This document shows, piece after piece, positions 23,251 through 34,347 of a DNA stretch of 64,000 nucleotides. The notes under the pieces were generated by a model that worked only from the letters and a program-made list of their open reading frames with translations, ran no database searches and was not told the DNA's origin. The stretch is from assembly GCF_030272615.1 (NCBI RefSeq), contig NC_081415.1:417478757-417542756 (forward strand). The letters are read 5' to 3'. Position 1 is the stretch's first letter; each line of letters opens with the position of its first letter. The position numbers and the translations under genes were made by a program. This DNA comes from Cryptomeria japonica. Its lineage: Eukaryota; Streptophyta; Pinopsida; Cupressales; Cupressaceae.

Positions 23251-23428
23251 TTTCATTCCTTGGGTTCAACTGGTTTTTGTTGGCTTTACCTGGCTTTCTA
23301 TGGTTTTTTGCTAGCTTTTCATTGGTTTGCTCCTTTTGGTTTCTTAAATGCTATATCCTTTAAGTTGCTTTTGTAAAGGGTTTCGGGGTCCCTTCAAAAC
23401 CTGTTTTTACCTTAATAAATAAAAAAAA
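23251..23428 (+). other. LINE 3' UTR and tail
   Basis: After the ORF3 stop the sequence is rich in TTGGTTT/GGCTTT words, then has GTAAAGGGTTTCGGGGTCCC, CTTCAAAACCTGTTTTTACC and TTAATAAATA plus an A8 run. The same block, with small changes, ends the second LINE copy at 59571-59640 on the minus strand, marking the family's 3' end. Confidence 0.75.
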
Positions 23429-24891
23429 CATCACACTTTTGAAATAAAATACACTTTCTGGGCATAAATTAAAATTTGGGCAGCATTTCCCTAAAGCAAG
23501 TCTCATTTTAAAAATTGAAACATACAAGTTCATATCTAAACTAAAATCCAAAATTCAAGTTGGAGAAAGGTTGTAAATACATTTGTTATCCATTTGCAAC
23601 AAGAATTACACAATTTCATAAAGAATCAAGGGAGAAATCAAATAAAACTCAACTTTAAGTTGAAGAATTTCAAAATGAAACATGGAGCCAAAGACTCTAA
23701 AAGAACTCAAGAAAACTGAGTAGCAACAAGAGTTCTCTTGCTTGAATCCAACAAGCTTCTACCCACAAAATCTCTCCAAGAAAATCCCGCCCAATAAGAA
23801 TTTCAAAAAATCATTGTAGGGTTGGAAATCTCCAAAATTTGGAAAATAATACTCATTGTTAAAAAATGCATAACACATATTTAATTCCACCATATGGTAA
23901 TAAATAAATACTCTAATTTTGCTAGCTTAATAGAATTTGATTTATCAATTTATAAAAATAATGGTCTTATTTTTATTTTTTTTAAAACAATTACTCAGGC
24001 CAAATATAATTTAACTTTCACTAATAATTCAACATTCACTCTAACTTGGACGATTAAAAATAATTGATTGATTAATTAACCAAAAAAATTATTCTAATAT
24101 AATTTATTCTTAATTCCCTTTAATCAACATGACACATTAAATTCTCATTAACTACTCAAGAAGAGAATAATTAAACACACAAAATGCATAACACGCAACA
24201 CTCAACTGAAACCAAAATAGAACATGACACACATACCAACGTCGAAAAAGTGGCCTACTTGGCGAACTGACAGGGAAAACAAAAGACTGATGACACTCAC
24301 AATTGAGAAAGGCCAGGGACAACATTAGGACCTTAGAACTACCTCCTCTACTTCCATTAGGTTAATTAGGTACGCTCAGACCTATGGAGCTAGGTGGAGA
24401 TGATACCTTGTACCTACAGTTCCCTGCTTCACCAAACCACACATACATATATATACACAAACATAGTAAACACATCAGTGAAGGAGAATCATGACCTTAT
24501 GTGTCTCACTGAAATGAGTGACAAAAAATTATCTCGTCGCACCCCATACACTTGCACACAACATGATGACATATACATGAAGCAACCCGCATGTAAAGTA
24601 AATGTGTTAGTCCATCATTAGTAATGCATAAATAAGCTTAACGTTTCCTCATTAATAAAATATGATGTAGAAGCAGAGTTAACAACTACTCATCAATAAT
24701 AAATGATGTATATTCAATATCTATTCCTCAATGAACTTTAATGCATAATCATATTCACCAAACACACTCCAAAGCGTAATACCAGAATACAAATCACAAT
24801 CACAATAAATCAACCATCCACGTAAGCCACTGAAAAAGTCAACCTTGGTCAATGAGGCCAAAAAGGGTCTGAATAGGGTAGGGGTACTACA
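23429..24891 (+). repeat. Fragment ending like a long LTR (related in style to 53147-57444)
   Basis: No gene is seen. The right end reads AGGGTAGGGGTACTACA, matching the end of the solo LTR at 57444 (GGGCAGGGGTACTACA). Before it, both have a GGTCAA or GGTTAA block and a Pro/Leu-poor AT-rich stretch with ACATACATATATA. The left part abuts the LINE tail, so the LTR may have been interrupted by the LINE or truncated. A matching TGTAATGCCCC start was not found. Confidence 0.4.
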
Positions 24892-25237
24892 AGATGAGCA
24901 TTACATTGAAAAAGAAGTCAATAAATGAGAATTGATTCAAAGAAACCTTTCACCAAATTATCTCTACCAAGAACACTGTCTTGAGAAGTAAAAAATATTG
25001 TCAAAATATAAGTGCTCACAATTCTTAACTCAAAATACAGTCCAAAATTTAAAAACACAGTAGCCATCACAATAATGAAGATGTATAGTCATTTCTATTA
25101 GAGACATAGTGATAGAGGTGCAGGTCTGTGGAAAGTATTAAAGGACCTCATGAAGATAAAATGAGACAAAAGAGGCATTTGGAGGTATAGAAAGACAAAC
25201 ACAGTTCATAGTCAAGAATAGGAGGCAGTGTCCTAGT
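24892..25237. other. Spacer before copia element, no gene seen
   Basis: About 350 bases of AT-rich sequence with no coding similarity and no repeat that I can place. This is target DNA into which the copia element inserted. Confidence 0.4.
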
Positions 25238-25242
25238 AAACT
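25238..25242. repeat. Target site duplication AAACT (left copy, copia)
   Basis: AAACT directly precedes the TGATGGTA border of the left LTR and is repeated at 32586-32590 right after the other LTR. A perfect 5-base duplication proves the two LTRs came in as one insertion. Confidence 0.9.
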
Positions 25243-26670
25243 TGATGGTATGATAAACTAATATGTATCCAGTAGAATATTGAGAGGGGGGGGGTGAATC
25301 AGTATATTGAAAAACTCATACAAAGCTCCCAAGCTCAAACTCAGTCAAACAAAGTAAACATATCTCAGTCAAGATCAATATTCTTAGGAACACTTGACAT
25401 TAACCGGTTTAACTATTATGACAACTTTTAACAGTAAACACCTTCAATCTTGTAAATATCAACAATGCTTAATCTTAACTCAACATATTCATCTCTCAAT
25501 GCTTCTACTTAACATGTCTTATCAAAAGTTAACCAAATCAACAAATAAGATCACGACCACAAAAGCATTCACCACTTGACACAAATGTTTATACATGGAA
25601 AACCCAAATAGGTAAAAACCACAGTGAGATGTGACTCACAAGGATAGCTATCTGAACTCTTTCGAAGTTCACCCTGTTAGGAGCCAAATCCTGTTAGAGC
25701 TTTACAATAAGTCTTGTTAAGAACTAATTCTGGTTAGGAATCACCTGGTTAAGGGATTTACAAATATGCCTTGTTAGAAGCACAATACCCTGTTAGGAGT
25801 AACCTCGCTAGAGGATTTAAGAATCCAAGCTAATGGACCACCTTGTTAGAGGATTTAATGAGTAACCAAGCTTGTTAGAGCTTACCTAGTTAAGGGATTT
25901 TACTTCTGTTGTAATTGTTAGAAAACAACAAGTTTTCTTGATCTGCCTGAGTAGCACTACATTTGCTCGATCAAATCCTTCTAGGCTTCAATCTGCCTTC
26001 ACTCAAAATGCAGATCCATTCATTGGCTGGGCAACCACACACTCAACAGGTTTTCTACCAATCTTGCCAACAACCTTTACAAACAACTTCATCAACCTTA
26101 AATACAAATCAATTAGGTCGGTAACACAACAAGAACCTAATTCTCATAATTGAGATTACAAACAAGTCAGTTCAATCTTGACCATTAGAAATCATGACAA
26201 TCTCTTCACATTCTTCAAGACAATTCCAATCGCTCCATGATCACCGCTCCATTGGACTTTGTAACTCATCACACGTTGTGCATTAAATGCAATCCACTTT
26301 GCTCCTTCCCTAGACAATAAGCAAATGCACCAAACCAATTTGAATTTATCCTCATACAATGATCACATGTGTCTCCATCATTACCACTCATTAGATAATA
26401 AACTAACAAAACTTGATCGGATAGGGTTTTAACAGCTTATTGGGTTTACCAGTTACATTACATAGAAAGGTTTAACTCTTTACACCGGTTCACCAGTTCA
26501 ACTCACAAACTTTACATACCGGTTACAATATCATCTATAACTCTCTTCTTACTAGTTACTAGCCACTATCAAAAACAATAATATTAGCAATAACATGAAT
26601 ACCATTTACCGGTTCAATTGACATCAATGACAACATATCATTAGTGCAATCTCTATGCAAAATGCCAACA
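25243..26670 (-). repeat. 3' LTR of the copia element
   Basis: 1,428 bases, matching 31171-32585. Borders are TGATGGTATG (left, plus strand) and AATGCCAACA (right). It contains a run of degenerate short repeats (about 25,670-25,905) built on CCTTGTTAGAGGATTTA-like units and scattered ACCGGTT words. It is followed on the right by the PPT. Confidence 0.93.
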
Positions 26671-26682
26671 ATCTCCCCCTTA
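26671..26682 (-). promoter_or_regulatory. Polypurine tract of the copia element
   Basis: On minus, TAAGGGGGAGAT directly precedes the TGTTGGCATT start of the 3' LTR. This is the usual position and composition for the plus-strand DNA primer. Confidence 0.85.
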
Positions 26683-26730
26683 GCATTGATGACAATACAA
26701 ATATCAATGCCTCTGATTGCTACTGAGATT

Positions 26731-26840
26731 GGTGAATAGGAATCCTGGTTTACATTACCAAGTATTCACCTTGCACTATGTGTCTTTAGCCTGCCGCCGG
26801 TGAATAGGAATCCTGGTTTACATTACCAAGTATTCACCTT
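26731..26840. repeat. 42-base direct repeat, period 68, next to copia PPT
   Basis: The segment from GGTGAATAGGAATCCTGG to AGTATTCACCTT occurs at 26731-26772 and again, identical, at 26799-26840. Each copy also begins GGTGAATA and ends TATTCACC, so each can form a stem with itself. It lies in the 3' UTR between pol and the PPT. Confidence 0.85.
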
Positions 26841-27051
26841 ATCAAACACATAATTCTTCTCCTTAATCAAATAATTCTTCTCCCCCTTTGACAACAATGC
26901 CAAAGTGAAAGTAAAAGATAGAATTTTGCTCTCACTATGCATCGGCATTATTCTGCAACTTGATGCTCCCCCTGTGGAATACATCCACTCCTTCATCAAT
27001 CCATATAAGATTCTACAAGTAATTCAAGGACTGATGCAATCAACATCATGT

Positions 27052-30000
27052 TCAATTGACTTCATGAAGAGGGACAACCCCCAATTGACTTCTAAGATAC
27101 TCAAAAGTGGTCTTAGGCAGAGGTTTGGTAAAGATATCTGCAAGCTACTCCTTGGTAGAAATATGCTCCAAGATAACATCTTTACTTTGAACTTTTTCCC
27201 TCAAGAAGTGATATTTCAATTCAATATGCTTAGTCCTTGCGTGCAAAACAAGATTTTTAGAAATGTTTATTGCTCTTGTATTATCACATGAAATATTTAT
27301 AGGTTATGATATTTTCATCTTCAAACCTTCCAAAATGTGCCTCATCCACATAACTTGTGTGCAATTCATATAAGATGCTATATATTCAGCTTCAACAGTA
27401 GATTGTGAAGTGCAAGTTTGCTTTTTACTACTCCATGAGACTAGCCTTCCTCCTAGAAAGAATGCTCCACCGGTAGTACTCTTCCGGTCATCAATATTTT
27501 CTACCCATTCAGCATCTATGTATGCCTGCAAGTCAAAATCTCCACCATATGGATACCATAATCTATAGTCAATAGTACCTTTCAGATATCTAAAGATTCT
27601 CTTAGTTGCCATCAGATGTGCCTCCTTTGGATTCTTCTAAAATCTAGCCACAATACCAACTGCATGGGCAATATCCGATCGACTGTGAACAACATAGTGT
27701 AGTTTTCTAATCATTGACCTAAATTCCTCTTCATCTACAGACTTAGATGCATCTTCCTTGTACAATTTACAACCTGTAACCATTGGGGTTCCAACTGGTT
27801 TACAATCATTCATACTGAAAGTCTTCAAAACCTCCTTCACATACTTGGATTGAGTAATGAAAACACCATTCTTCATCTTTTGTATTTGTAAGCCTATGCA
27901 AAAAAAAAATTCTCCTACTAATGACATCTCAAATTCATTCTTCATTTCATCTGCAAAACAATTACTCATGTCATCATTTCATCCAAATATAATGTCATCT
28001 ACAAATACTTCACTAACTAGTATATCATCTCCTTCAGACTTGAGATAAATGTTGATGTCATCACTGGTTCTAGCAAAGCCTATCTTCATCAGATGAGTAT
28101 GAAGTCATTTATTCCATGCTCTAGGTGCCTGCTTTAGTCCATACAAAGCTTTATGCAGTTTGCATACCATGTCTTCCTTATCTGTCAATGCATAACCATC
28201 AGGCTGCTCTATATAAACCTCTTCTTCTAGTATCCCATTCAATAATGCAGACTTGACATCCATCTGGTATACTTTGAACTTCTTATGAGCTGCAAATAAG
28301 TGTAGTGTTTTGACACCTTCCAGTCTTGCTACTGGTGCAAAAGTTTCTCCATAGTCTTCTCCTTCTTCTTGTGCATAACCTTTGCATACTAATATTGCCT
28401 TATTGTGAACTACAACACCATCTTCATTTAACTTGTTTTTGAATACCCATTTAGTACCTATAACATTCTCATTTACCGGTTGGTGTACCAGGGTCCAAGT
28501 GTTGTTGTTCTCAATTTGTACCAACTCCTCCTCCATAGCTTTCACCCAATGATCATCACCAAATGCCTCCTTAGAATTTTTGGGTTTAGAGGTGGATATC
28601 ATGCAAGAGTTCTCTCTTATTCTCCTTCTAGTCATTTATAACATGATCATTCTCTTCAGGTTCAACTTCTTCATTATCATATTCCTCTGAATTTGTTTGT
28701 TCCGGTTGAACAAGTACATCAAGATTTGCTTTACCGATTTTTGATTTAATAGTTTTAGGTTCTAAAATAAAAATGCAAGGATCTTCATCCTTCTTCTCAG
28801 AACTGGTTCCTTCTGAAATTTCATGACATTCATCTACACGTACATCAACACTCTCAACAATTTTCTATGTCCAACTATTGAAGCATTTATAGGCCTTACT
28901 CTTGGTGGAATAGCCAGGAAATATGCCTTCATCACTCTTAGCTTCAAACTTTCTTATGTAGTCACCTCTTTTAATAAAACATTTGCTACCAAATATTTTA
29001 AAATAACTAACATCAGGTGATCTCCCATACTAGTACTCATATGGGGTCTTGTCCTTACCTCTTTTTACTAGAACTCGGTTCATTGTGTAGACAACTATAC
29101 TTATAGCTTCTTTCCAAAAGGTTTTTGATACACCTTCTTGTATCAACATAGTTCTAGTAGCTTCAACCACTGATCGGTTGTTCCTCTCTGCTATACCATT
29201 CTGTTGTGGTGTCCTTGGTGTAGAAAGCTGCCGCTTGATACCATTATCATCACAATATTTAGTGAACTCTACAGAAGTGAATTCACTACCTTGATCTGTT
29301 CTTAGACATTTTATCTTTTTGCCACTCTCTTTCTCAACTAAGGCTTTGAATGCCTTGAATTTGCCCAAAGCTTCATTCTTATCCTTCAAGAATGTGACCC
29401 ACATCATCCTTGAACAATCATCAGTTAAGATCATGAAGTATCTATCACCTTGAATGCTTCTTATTCTTATTGGTCCACATAGGTCTGTATGAACCAAATC
29501 TAACAAGTTCTTTGCTGAGAAGGACTTTCTCTTGAAAGTTGAAGAAGTCGTCTTTCCTAGTTGACATTCTTTACAAAGAGCATTAACCGGTTTGTCTAGC
29601 TGAGGCAGACCTCTTACTGTCTTAGACTTGCTTACTTTAATAATATTGTCAAAATTTATATGATAAAATCTCCTATGCCAAAGCCAGCTATCATCTATTT
29701 TTGCAATCAAATAGTTGCTAACTTTAGGATTGAGATGAAATAGATTACCTCTGGTTTGTTTCCCGGTTGCAATTAATTCACCTTTGTTGTCAAAGATTTT
29801 TCATATACCATTTCTAAACTCCAGTGGGTAACCTCTGTCATTAAGTTATGCCGCACTTAACAGATTGTTCTTTAGGCCTTCAACCTAGTAGACATCATCA
29901 ACATTTCTCTTTCCATTAAGAGAAATAACTCCCTTACCTTTTACCATACAGGATGAGTCATTGCCAAATTTGACAACACCACCATCAAATTCCTTTAGGG

Positions 30001-31099
30001 AAAGAAATTTGCTCTGATCACCAATCATGTGATGTGAACAACCACTATCAATGATCCAATCATTAGAGTTATCCATTATGGATACTAGTTCCTTCTGATT
30101 TGATACTTCTTCCTTAATTGCTACAAACACAATATCTTCACTAGCATCATCATCAGATTCATCGTCAATAATACCACTGTCAATAGCTACAAGACAATAT
30201 CTCTTGCCTTTACCCTTGTACTTCTTAAATTTGTCTCTCTTGTAATCATTTTCACCATTAGGGAAGTTTGCTACTATATGACTAGTCTTGTTGCATGTAA
30301 AACATTTTAAAGGTAGCTTACCTCTATATTTACCAGTGCCTCTAGGAAGTCATTTTTCTAACTATGCTTCAAGTTCCACTAAGTTATCTTCATCATTAGC
30401 ATCTCTGCTAGATCTAGATTCATAGCTATTGCTGGTATCTCTACTTCTCCTCATAGATGGGTTAGAGATAGAACCTCTGGATGTAGATTCTGATTTCTGT
30501 ACACTACCATCATAGCCATTTAGTTCAAAAGTAGTAAGTTTGCCAATAATAGAGTCAAGAGTTACCTTTGTCTTGTCAATGGATTTTAGCTCCTGAATAG
30601 CTGCAACTCGGATAGCATAGACCGGTAGCAGGGTTCTCAGTACCTTAATGATTACTATGGTATCTTCCACTTTCCCTCATGCACTCTTTATCTCTCCAAC
30701 TATCTCTTTGATCCTTTGATCATACTGCTGGATGTTCTCACCTTCATAAATTCTCATGTCATCAAACTTGCATCTTAAACTCTCTTCTTTAGAAATCTTG
30801 ATATGCTTATCACCGCTATAGATATATTCAAGTTTCTTCCATACTTCATATGCAGTTTCAAGACCATGAACATCTACATATTCAACATCAGATAGGGAAC
30901 TGATAATAGCTTCTAATGCCTAGTGATTTTCTTGTTGCTCTTTCTTCTGATCATGAGTCAGGGGTCCAGTAGGTGTAGTATAATTATGTTCTATATGATC
31001 CCAATACTGACTACCAAGACTCTTAATGTAAATCTTCATTCTATCACTCCATATTCTATAGTTATCTTTGTTAAACTTCAGACCTTATTTCTTCACCAT
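27052..31099 (-). pseudogene. Ty1/copia gag-pol polyprotein, degenerate
   Basis: The likely start is the ATG at 31099, 58 bases after the PBS. Gag (UBN2 type): FNKDNYRIWSDRMKIYI, LETAYEVWKKLEYIYSG, GENIQQYDQRIKEIVGEI. The zinc knuckle CFTCNKTSHIVANF has Phe in place of the last Cys. Protease: WIIDSGCSHHMIGD. Integrase: pre-integrase zinc site SWLWHRRFYHINFDNI, then CKECQLGK; DDE core at VHTDLCGP, CLRTDQGSEF and GIAERNNRSV. RT: TKWVFKNKLNEDG, YQMDVKSALLNG, LYGLKQAPRAW, EVFVDDIIFG (usually YVDD). RNase H: YIDAEWVENIDDRKSTTGG, SWSSKKQT, TVEAEYIA; the tail has LHARTKHIELKYHF and DIFTKPLPKTTF, then a stop at 27052-27054. Gag through integrase share one frame and RT-RNase H another, so there is a frameshift near 28,635. 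Several in-frame stops (for example near 31,083, 30,925, 29,030 and 27,155) make it inactive. Confidence 0.93.
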
Positions 31100-31156
31100 G
31101 ATCTACAAGATCTTTTTGTCAAGTTGTTAGGCTTTTAGATTAAGAGGACCTGGATT

Positions 31157-31168
31157 TCTCTGATACCA
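31157..31168 (-). promoter_or_regulatory. Primer-binding site of the copia element (initiator tRNA-Met type)
   Basis: On minus it reads TGGTATCAGAGA, the usual copia primer site complementary to initiator methionine tRNA, two bases after the LTR end (TACCATCA, then AT). Only the last base differs from the common TGGTATCAGAGC. Confidence 0.92.
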
Positions 31169-31170
31169 AT

Positions 31171-32585
31171 TGATGGTAAGATGAAAGAATAAGTATCCAG
31201 TAGAATACTGAGAGGGGGGGGGAGTGAATCAGTATATTGAAAAACTGATACAAAGTTCCCAAGCTCAAACTCAATCAAACAAAGTAAACATATCTTAGTC
31301 AAGATCAATATTCTTAGGAATACTTGACATTAACCGGTTTAACTGTTATGACAACTTTTAACAGTAAACACCTTCAATCTTGTAAATATCAACAATGTTT
31401 AATCTTAACTCAACATATTCATCTCTCAATGCTTCTACTTAACATGCCTTATCAGAAGTTAACCAAATCAACAAATAAGATCATGACCACAAAAGCATTC
31501 ACCACTTGACACAAATATTTATACATGGAAAACCCAAATAGGTAAAAACCACAGTGAGATGGGACTCACACGGATAGCTATTTGAACTCTTTCGAAGTTT
31601 GCCCTATTAGGAGCCAAATCCTATTAGATCTTTACAATAAGTCCTGTTAAGAACTAATTCCAATTAGGAATCACCCGGTTAAGGGATTTACAAATATGCC
31701 TTGTTAGAAGCACAATACCCTGTTACGAGTAACCTCGCTGGAGGATTTAAGAATCCAAGTTAATGGACCACCTTGTTAGAGGATTTAATGAGTAACCAAG
31801 CTTGTTAGAGCTTACTTGGTTAAGGGATTTTACTTCTGCTATAACTATTAGAAAACAACAGGTTTTCTTGATCTGTCTGAGTAGCACTACATTTGCTTGA
31901 TCAGATCCTTCTAAGCTTCAATCTGCCTTCACTCAAAATGTAGATACATTCACTGGTTGGGCAACCACACACTCAACAAGTTTTCTACCAATGTTTCCAA
32001 CAACCTTTACAAACAACTTCATCGACCTTAAAAACAAATCAATTAGGTCGGTAACACAACAAAAACCTAATTCTCATCACTGAGATTACAAACAAGTCGA
32101 GTCAATCTTGACCCTTAAAAATCATGACAATCTCTTCACATTCTTCAAGACAATTCCAACCACTCCATTAGACCTTGTAACTCATCACACATTGTGCATT
32201 AAATGCAATCCCCTTTGCTCCTTCCCTACACAATAAGAGAATGCGCCAAACCAATTTGAATTTATCCTCATACAATGATCACACATGTCTCCATCATTAC
32301 TTTTCATCAGATAATAAACCAACAAAACTTGATCGGTTAGGGTTTAATAGCTGATAGGGTTTATCGGTTACATTAGATTGAAAGGTTTAACCCTTTACAT
32401 CGGTTCACCGATTCAACTCACAAACTTTACATACTGGTTACAATATCATCTACAACTCTCTTCTTACTAGTTACTAGCCAATATCAAAAACAACAATATC
32501 AGCAATAACATGAATACCATTTACCGGTTCAATTGACATCAATGATAACATATCATTAGTGCAGTCTCTATGCAAAATGCCAACA
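31171..32585 (-). repeat. 5' LTR of the copia element
   Basis: 1,415 bases, aligned with 25243-26670 over its whole length. It has the same internal degenerate repeat series at about 31,603-31,838. It is followed on the right by the AAACT duplication. Confidence 0.93.
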
Positions 32586-32590
32586 AAACT
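32586..32590. repeat. Target site duplication AAACT (right copy, copia)
   Basis: Identical to 25238-25242. Joining 25242 to 32591 restores the pre-insertion sequence. Confidence 0.9.
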
Positions 32591-34347
32591 ATCATTGAGA
32601 CTAATGAGAAAGGGCTTAGTTCCTAAAAGATTTTAATGTAGATCTTGAAGATTATTATAGCTACATGAGTATAAAGAAAAAATAACACTCATTATAGGCT
32701 AGATATTCAATGGAAGATGGGTTCCATTCATCAAGGAAATAAATCATGAAACTTAATATCATGAATAATTTCTTATAGACTCGTTACTCAATTTCTTAAA
32801 AAATTTCTTATATCCTTGTAGAGTCTTATAGTGTGTATTATCAAAAAGAAAGCCTTTCGATGAGACAAGTAAGATCGATGAAGCCATAAAAGCGATCATC
32901 ACAAGATTCAGGATCATCAAAATACCTACTATAGAACACTTCGATGGATCTTATACTATCGATCATCCGAATATTCATATGATCAAGGGATTGAAAGTTA
33001 TTGAAGGGTGAACTTTGATGAAAGTTACAACACTGATAAAGAAAAGGAGGAGTATCATCGCGGAGTAAATGTTATCGAGGTCTATAAAAGCAACGCAATG
33101 AAGAAACAAACAAATGCTCTCGTCGAAGCACCACATCTTATCGAAGACAAGAAGTTCGATGATATGATAGGGATCGATAAAAGGGAATTACTATTATCAA
33201 AGGAGGAGGTATCATCGAAGTGATTGTGAAGAAACAAAACTACTCAAAGAAAGGGATTTTCTCATTATCGAAGGCTATGGTTTCATTGATATAACTCATT
33301 GATGAAAGTAAGGGTTTTAGTGAAACATGAAGACTGTATCATCGACAGAACAAATTTCATCGAAGAAGGAACACTGAGATAGGGACCCACATAGTAACAT
33401 CGATGAAACATATACTTACGATAAAAGCTTATTTTCTATTATCACCACATTGTGTATTATCAAAAATAAATCCTTTCGATGACACAAGTAAGATCGATGA
33501 AGCCATAAAAGTGATCATTGCAAGATTCAGGATCATTGAAATAAGGGTTAGCTACTATAGAACACTTTGATGGGTCTTATACTATCGATGATCCAAAAAT
33601 TCATATGATCAAGGGATTGGAAGTTATTGAAGGGTGAAATTCGATGAAAGTTACAACACCAATAAAGTAGAGGAGGAGTATCATCATAGAGTAAATGTTA
33701 TTGAGGTCCATAAAAGCAATGCAACAAAGAAACAAAAAAATGCTCTCATCGAAGCACCACATCTTGTCGAAGATAAGTAGTTCAATGATATGATAGGGAT
33801 CGATAAAAGGGAAATAACAATTATGAAAGGAGGAGGTATCATCAAAGTGATTGTGAAGAAACAAATCTTCACAAAGAAAGGTATTTGATCATTATCAAAG
33901 GCTATGGTTTCATTGATATAACCCATTGGTGAAAGTAAGGGTTTCGATGATCTGAAAAGTGGTTTGGTAGAAGGATATTGTCTTATCAATTGTCAAGAAT
34001 ACACATCGATGACACATTAGTTTTTGATAAAATCAAAAGAGGGATTATCTATGTGTTAAACTCATCGATCAATCCTGATGTGACCAGTAATGATGGTAAT
34101 ACCTTGATCAAAGCAAAAATTGAATACATACATGAGTGAGATTTAATAGAATTAAATTTGAAAGGTGTTCCGAAGTAAATACAAATAATGTTGTATTGAG
34201 ATTAAAACATAAAAGAAAGGATAGAGTCATTGCAGAAGAGAAAAATCTTACAATTGATCCAGAGGTGATTGTGACTTGGAGATACAGTAAAAGGAACACA
34301 CAGTTGGAAACAAGTAAGTTGCTATATTTATTTTTCTTTATGAATTC
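32591..34347. other. Noncoding region upstream of unknown ORF, contains a tandem duplication
   Basis: No protein family was recognised. The stretch is dominated by ATCGATG, TCGAAG and ATCATCG words. Its middle part is duplicated (separate entry). The last 250 bases (34,100-34,347) lead straight into the ATG of the unknown ORF, and the TGGAAACAAGTAAGTTG near 34,305 resembles a splice donor. It may be the LTR and leader of the element carrying that ORF, but no second LTR copy was found. Confidence 0.4.
32832..33945. repeat. Diverged tandem direct repeat, about 490-base units, period about 619
   Basis: Copy 1 (about 32832-33320) and copy 2 (about 33451-33945) both run from TGTGTATTATCAAAAA through CCTTTCGATGA, AAGTAAGATCGATGAAGCC, CATATGATCAAGGGATTG and GAAGCACCACATCTT to GAAAGTAAGGGTTT. 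Differences are mostly transitions. Many ATCGA words are lost in copy 2 as ATTGA or ATCAA, the pattern expected of CpG decay. Apparent small ORFs inside are not conserved as protein between the copies. Confidence 0.85.

Larger units (their letters stand above)
16609..23428 (+). mobile_element. L1-type LINE retrotransposon, degenerate, with extra ORF3
   Basis: Order: C-terminal part of ORF1 (16609-17271), ORF2 with endonuclease, RT, zinc-knuckle-like region and RNase H (17340-21535), ORF3 (21535-23250), then a short 3' UTR ending in TAATAAATA followed by an A8 run near 23428. The 5' end is missing or unrecognisable: the usual ORF1 RNA-binding part and 5' UTR are not seen, consistent with 5' truncation. 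The RNase H of the RVT_3 type fits plant L1 elements. An extra ORF after RNase H is not standard for plant L1. No clear target duplication was found. Confidence 0.88.
25243..32585 (-). mobile_element. Complete Ty1/copia LTR retrotransposon with perfect target duplication
   Basis: 7.3 kb. LTRs lie at 31171-32585 (5') and 25243-26670 (3'), with the PBS rc at 31157-31168, the gag-pol remnant at 27052-31099 and the PPT at 26671-26682. The domain order on the minus strand is gag, zinc knuckle, protease, integrase, RT, RNase H; integrase before RT is the Ty1/copia order. The LTRs begin TGTTGGCATT and end TACCATCA on minus. By eye the two LTRs differ about once per 15-20 bases, mostly by transitions, so the insertion is old but younger than the sequence around it. 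The internal region is broken by stops and one frameshift. Confidence 0.95.

Noticed and set aside
26905-27291. Plus-strand 128-codon ORF
   Set aside because: Antisense of the copia RNase H tail, whose motifs (LHARTKHIE, DIFTKPLPK) are read on minus.
33008-33223. 71-codon plus ORF in the tandem repeat
   Set aside because: Broken in the second repeat copy, so not conserved as protein.
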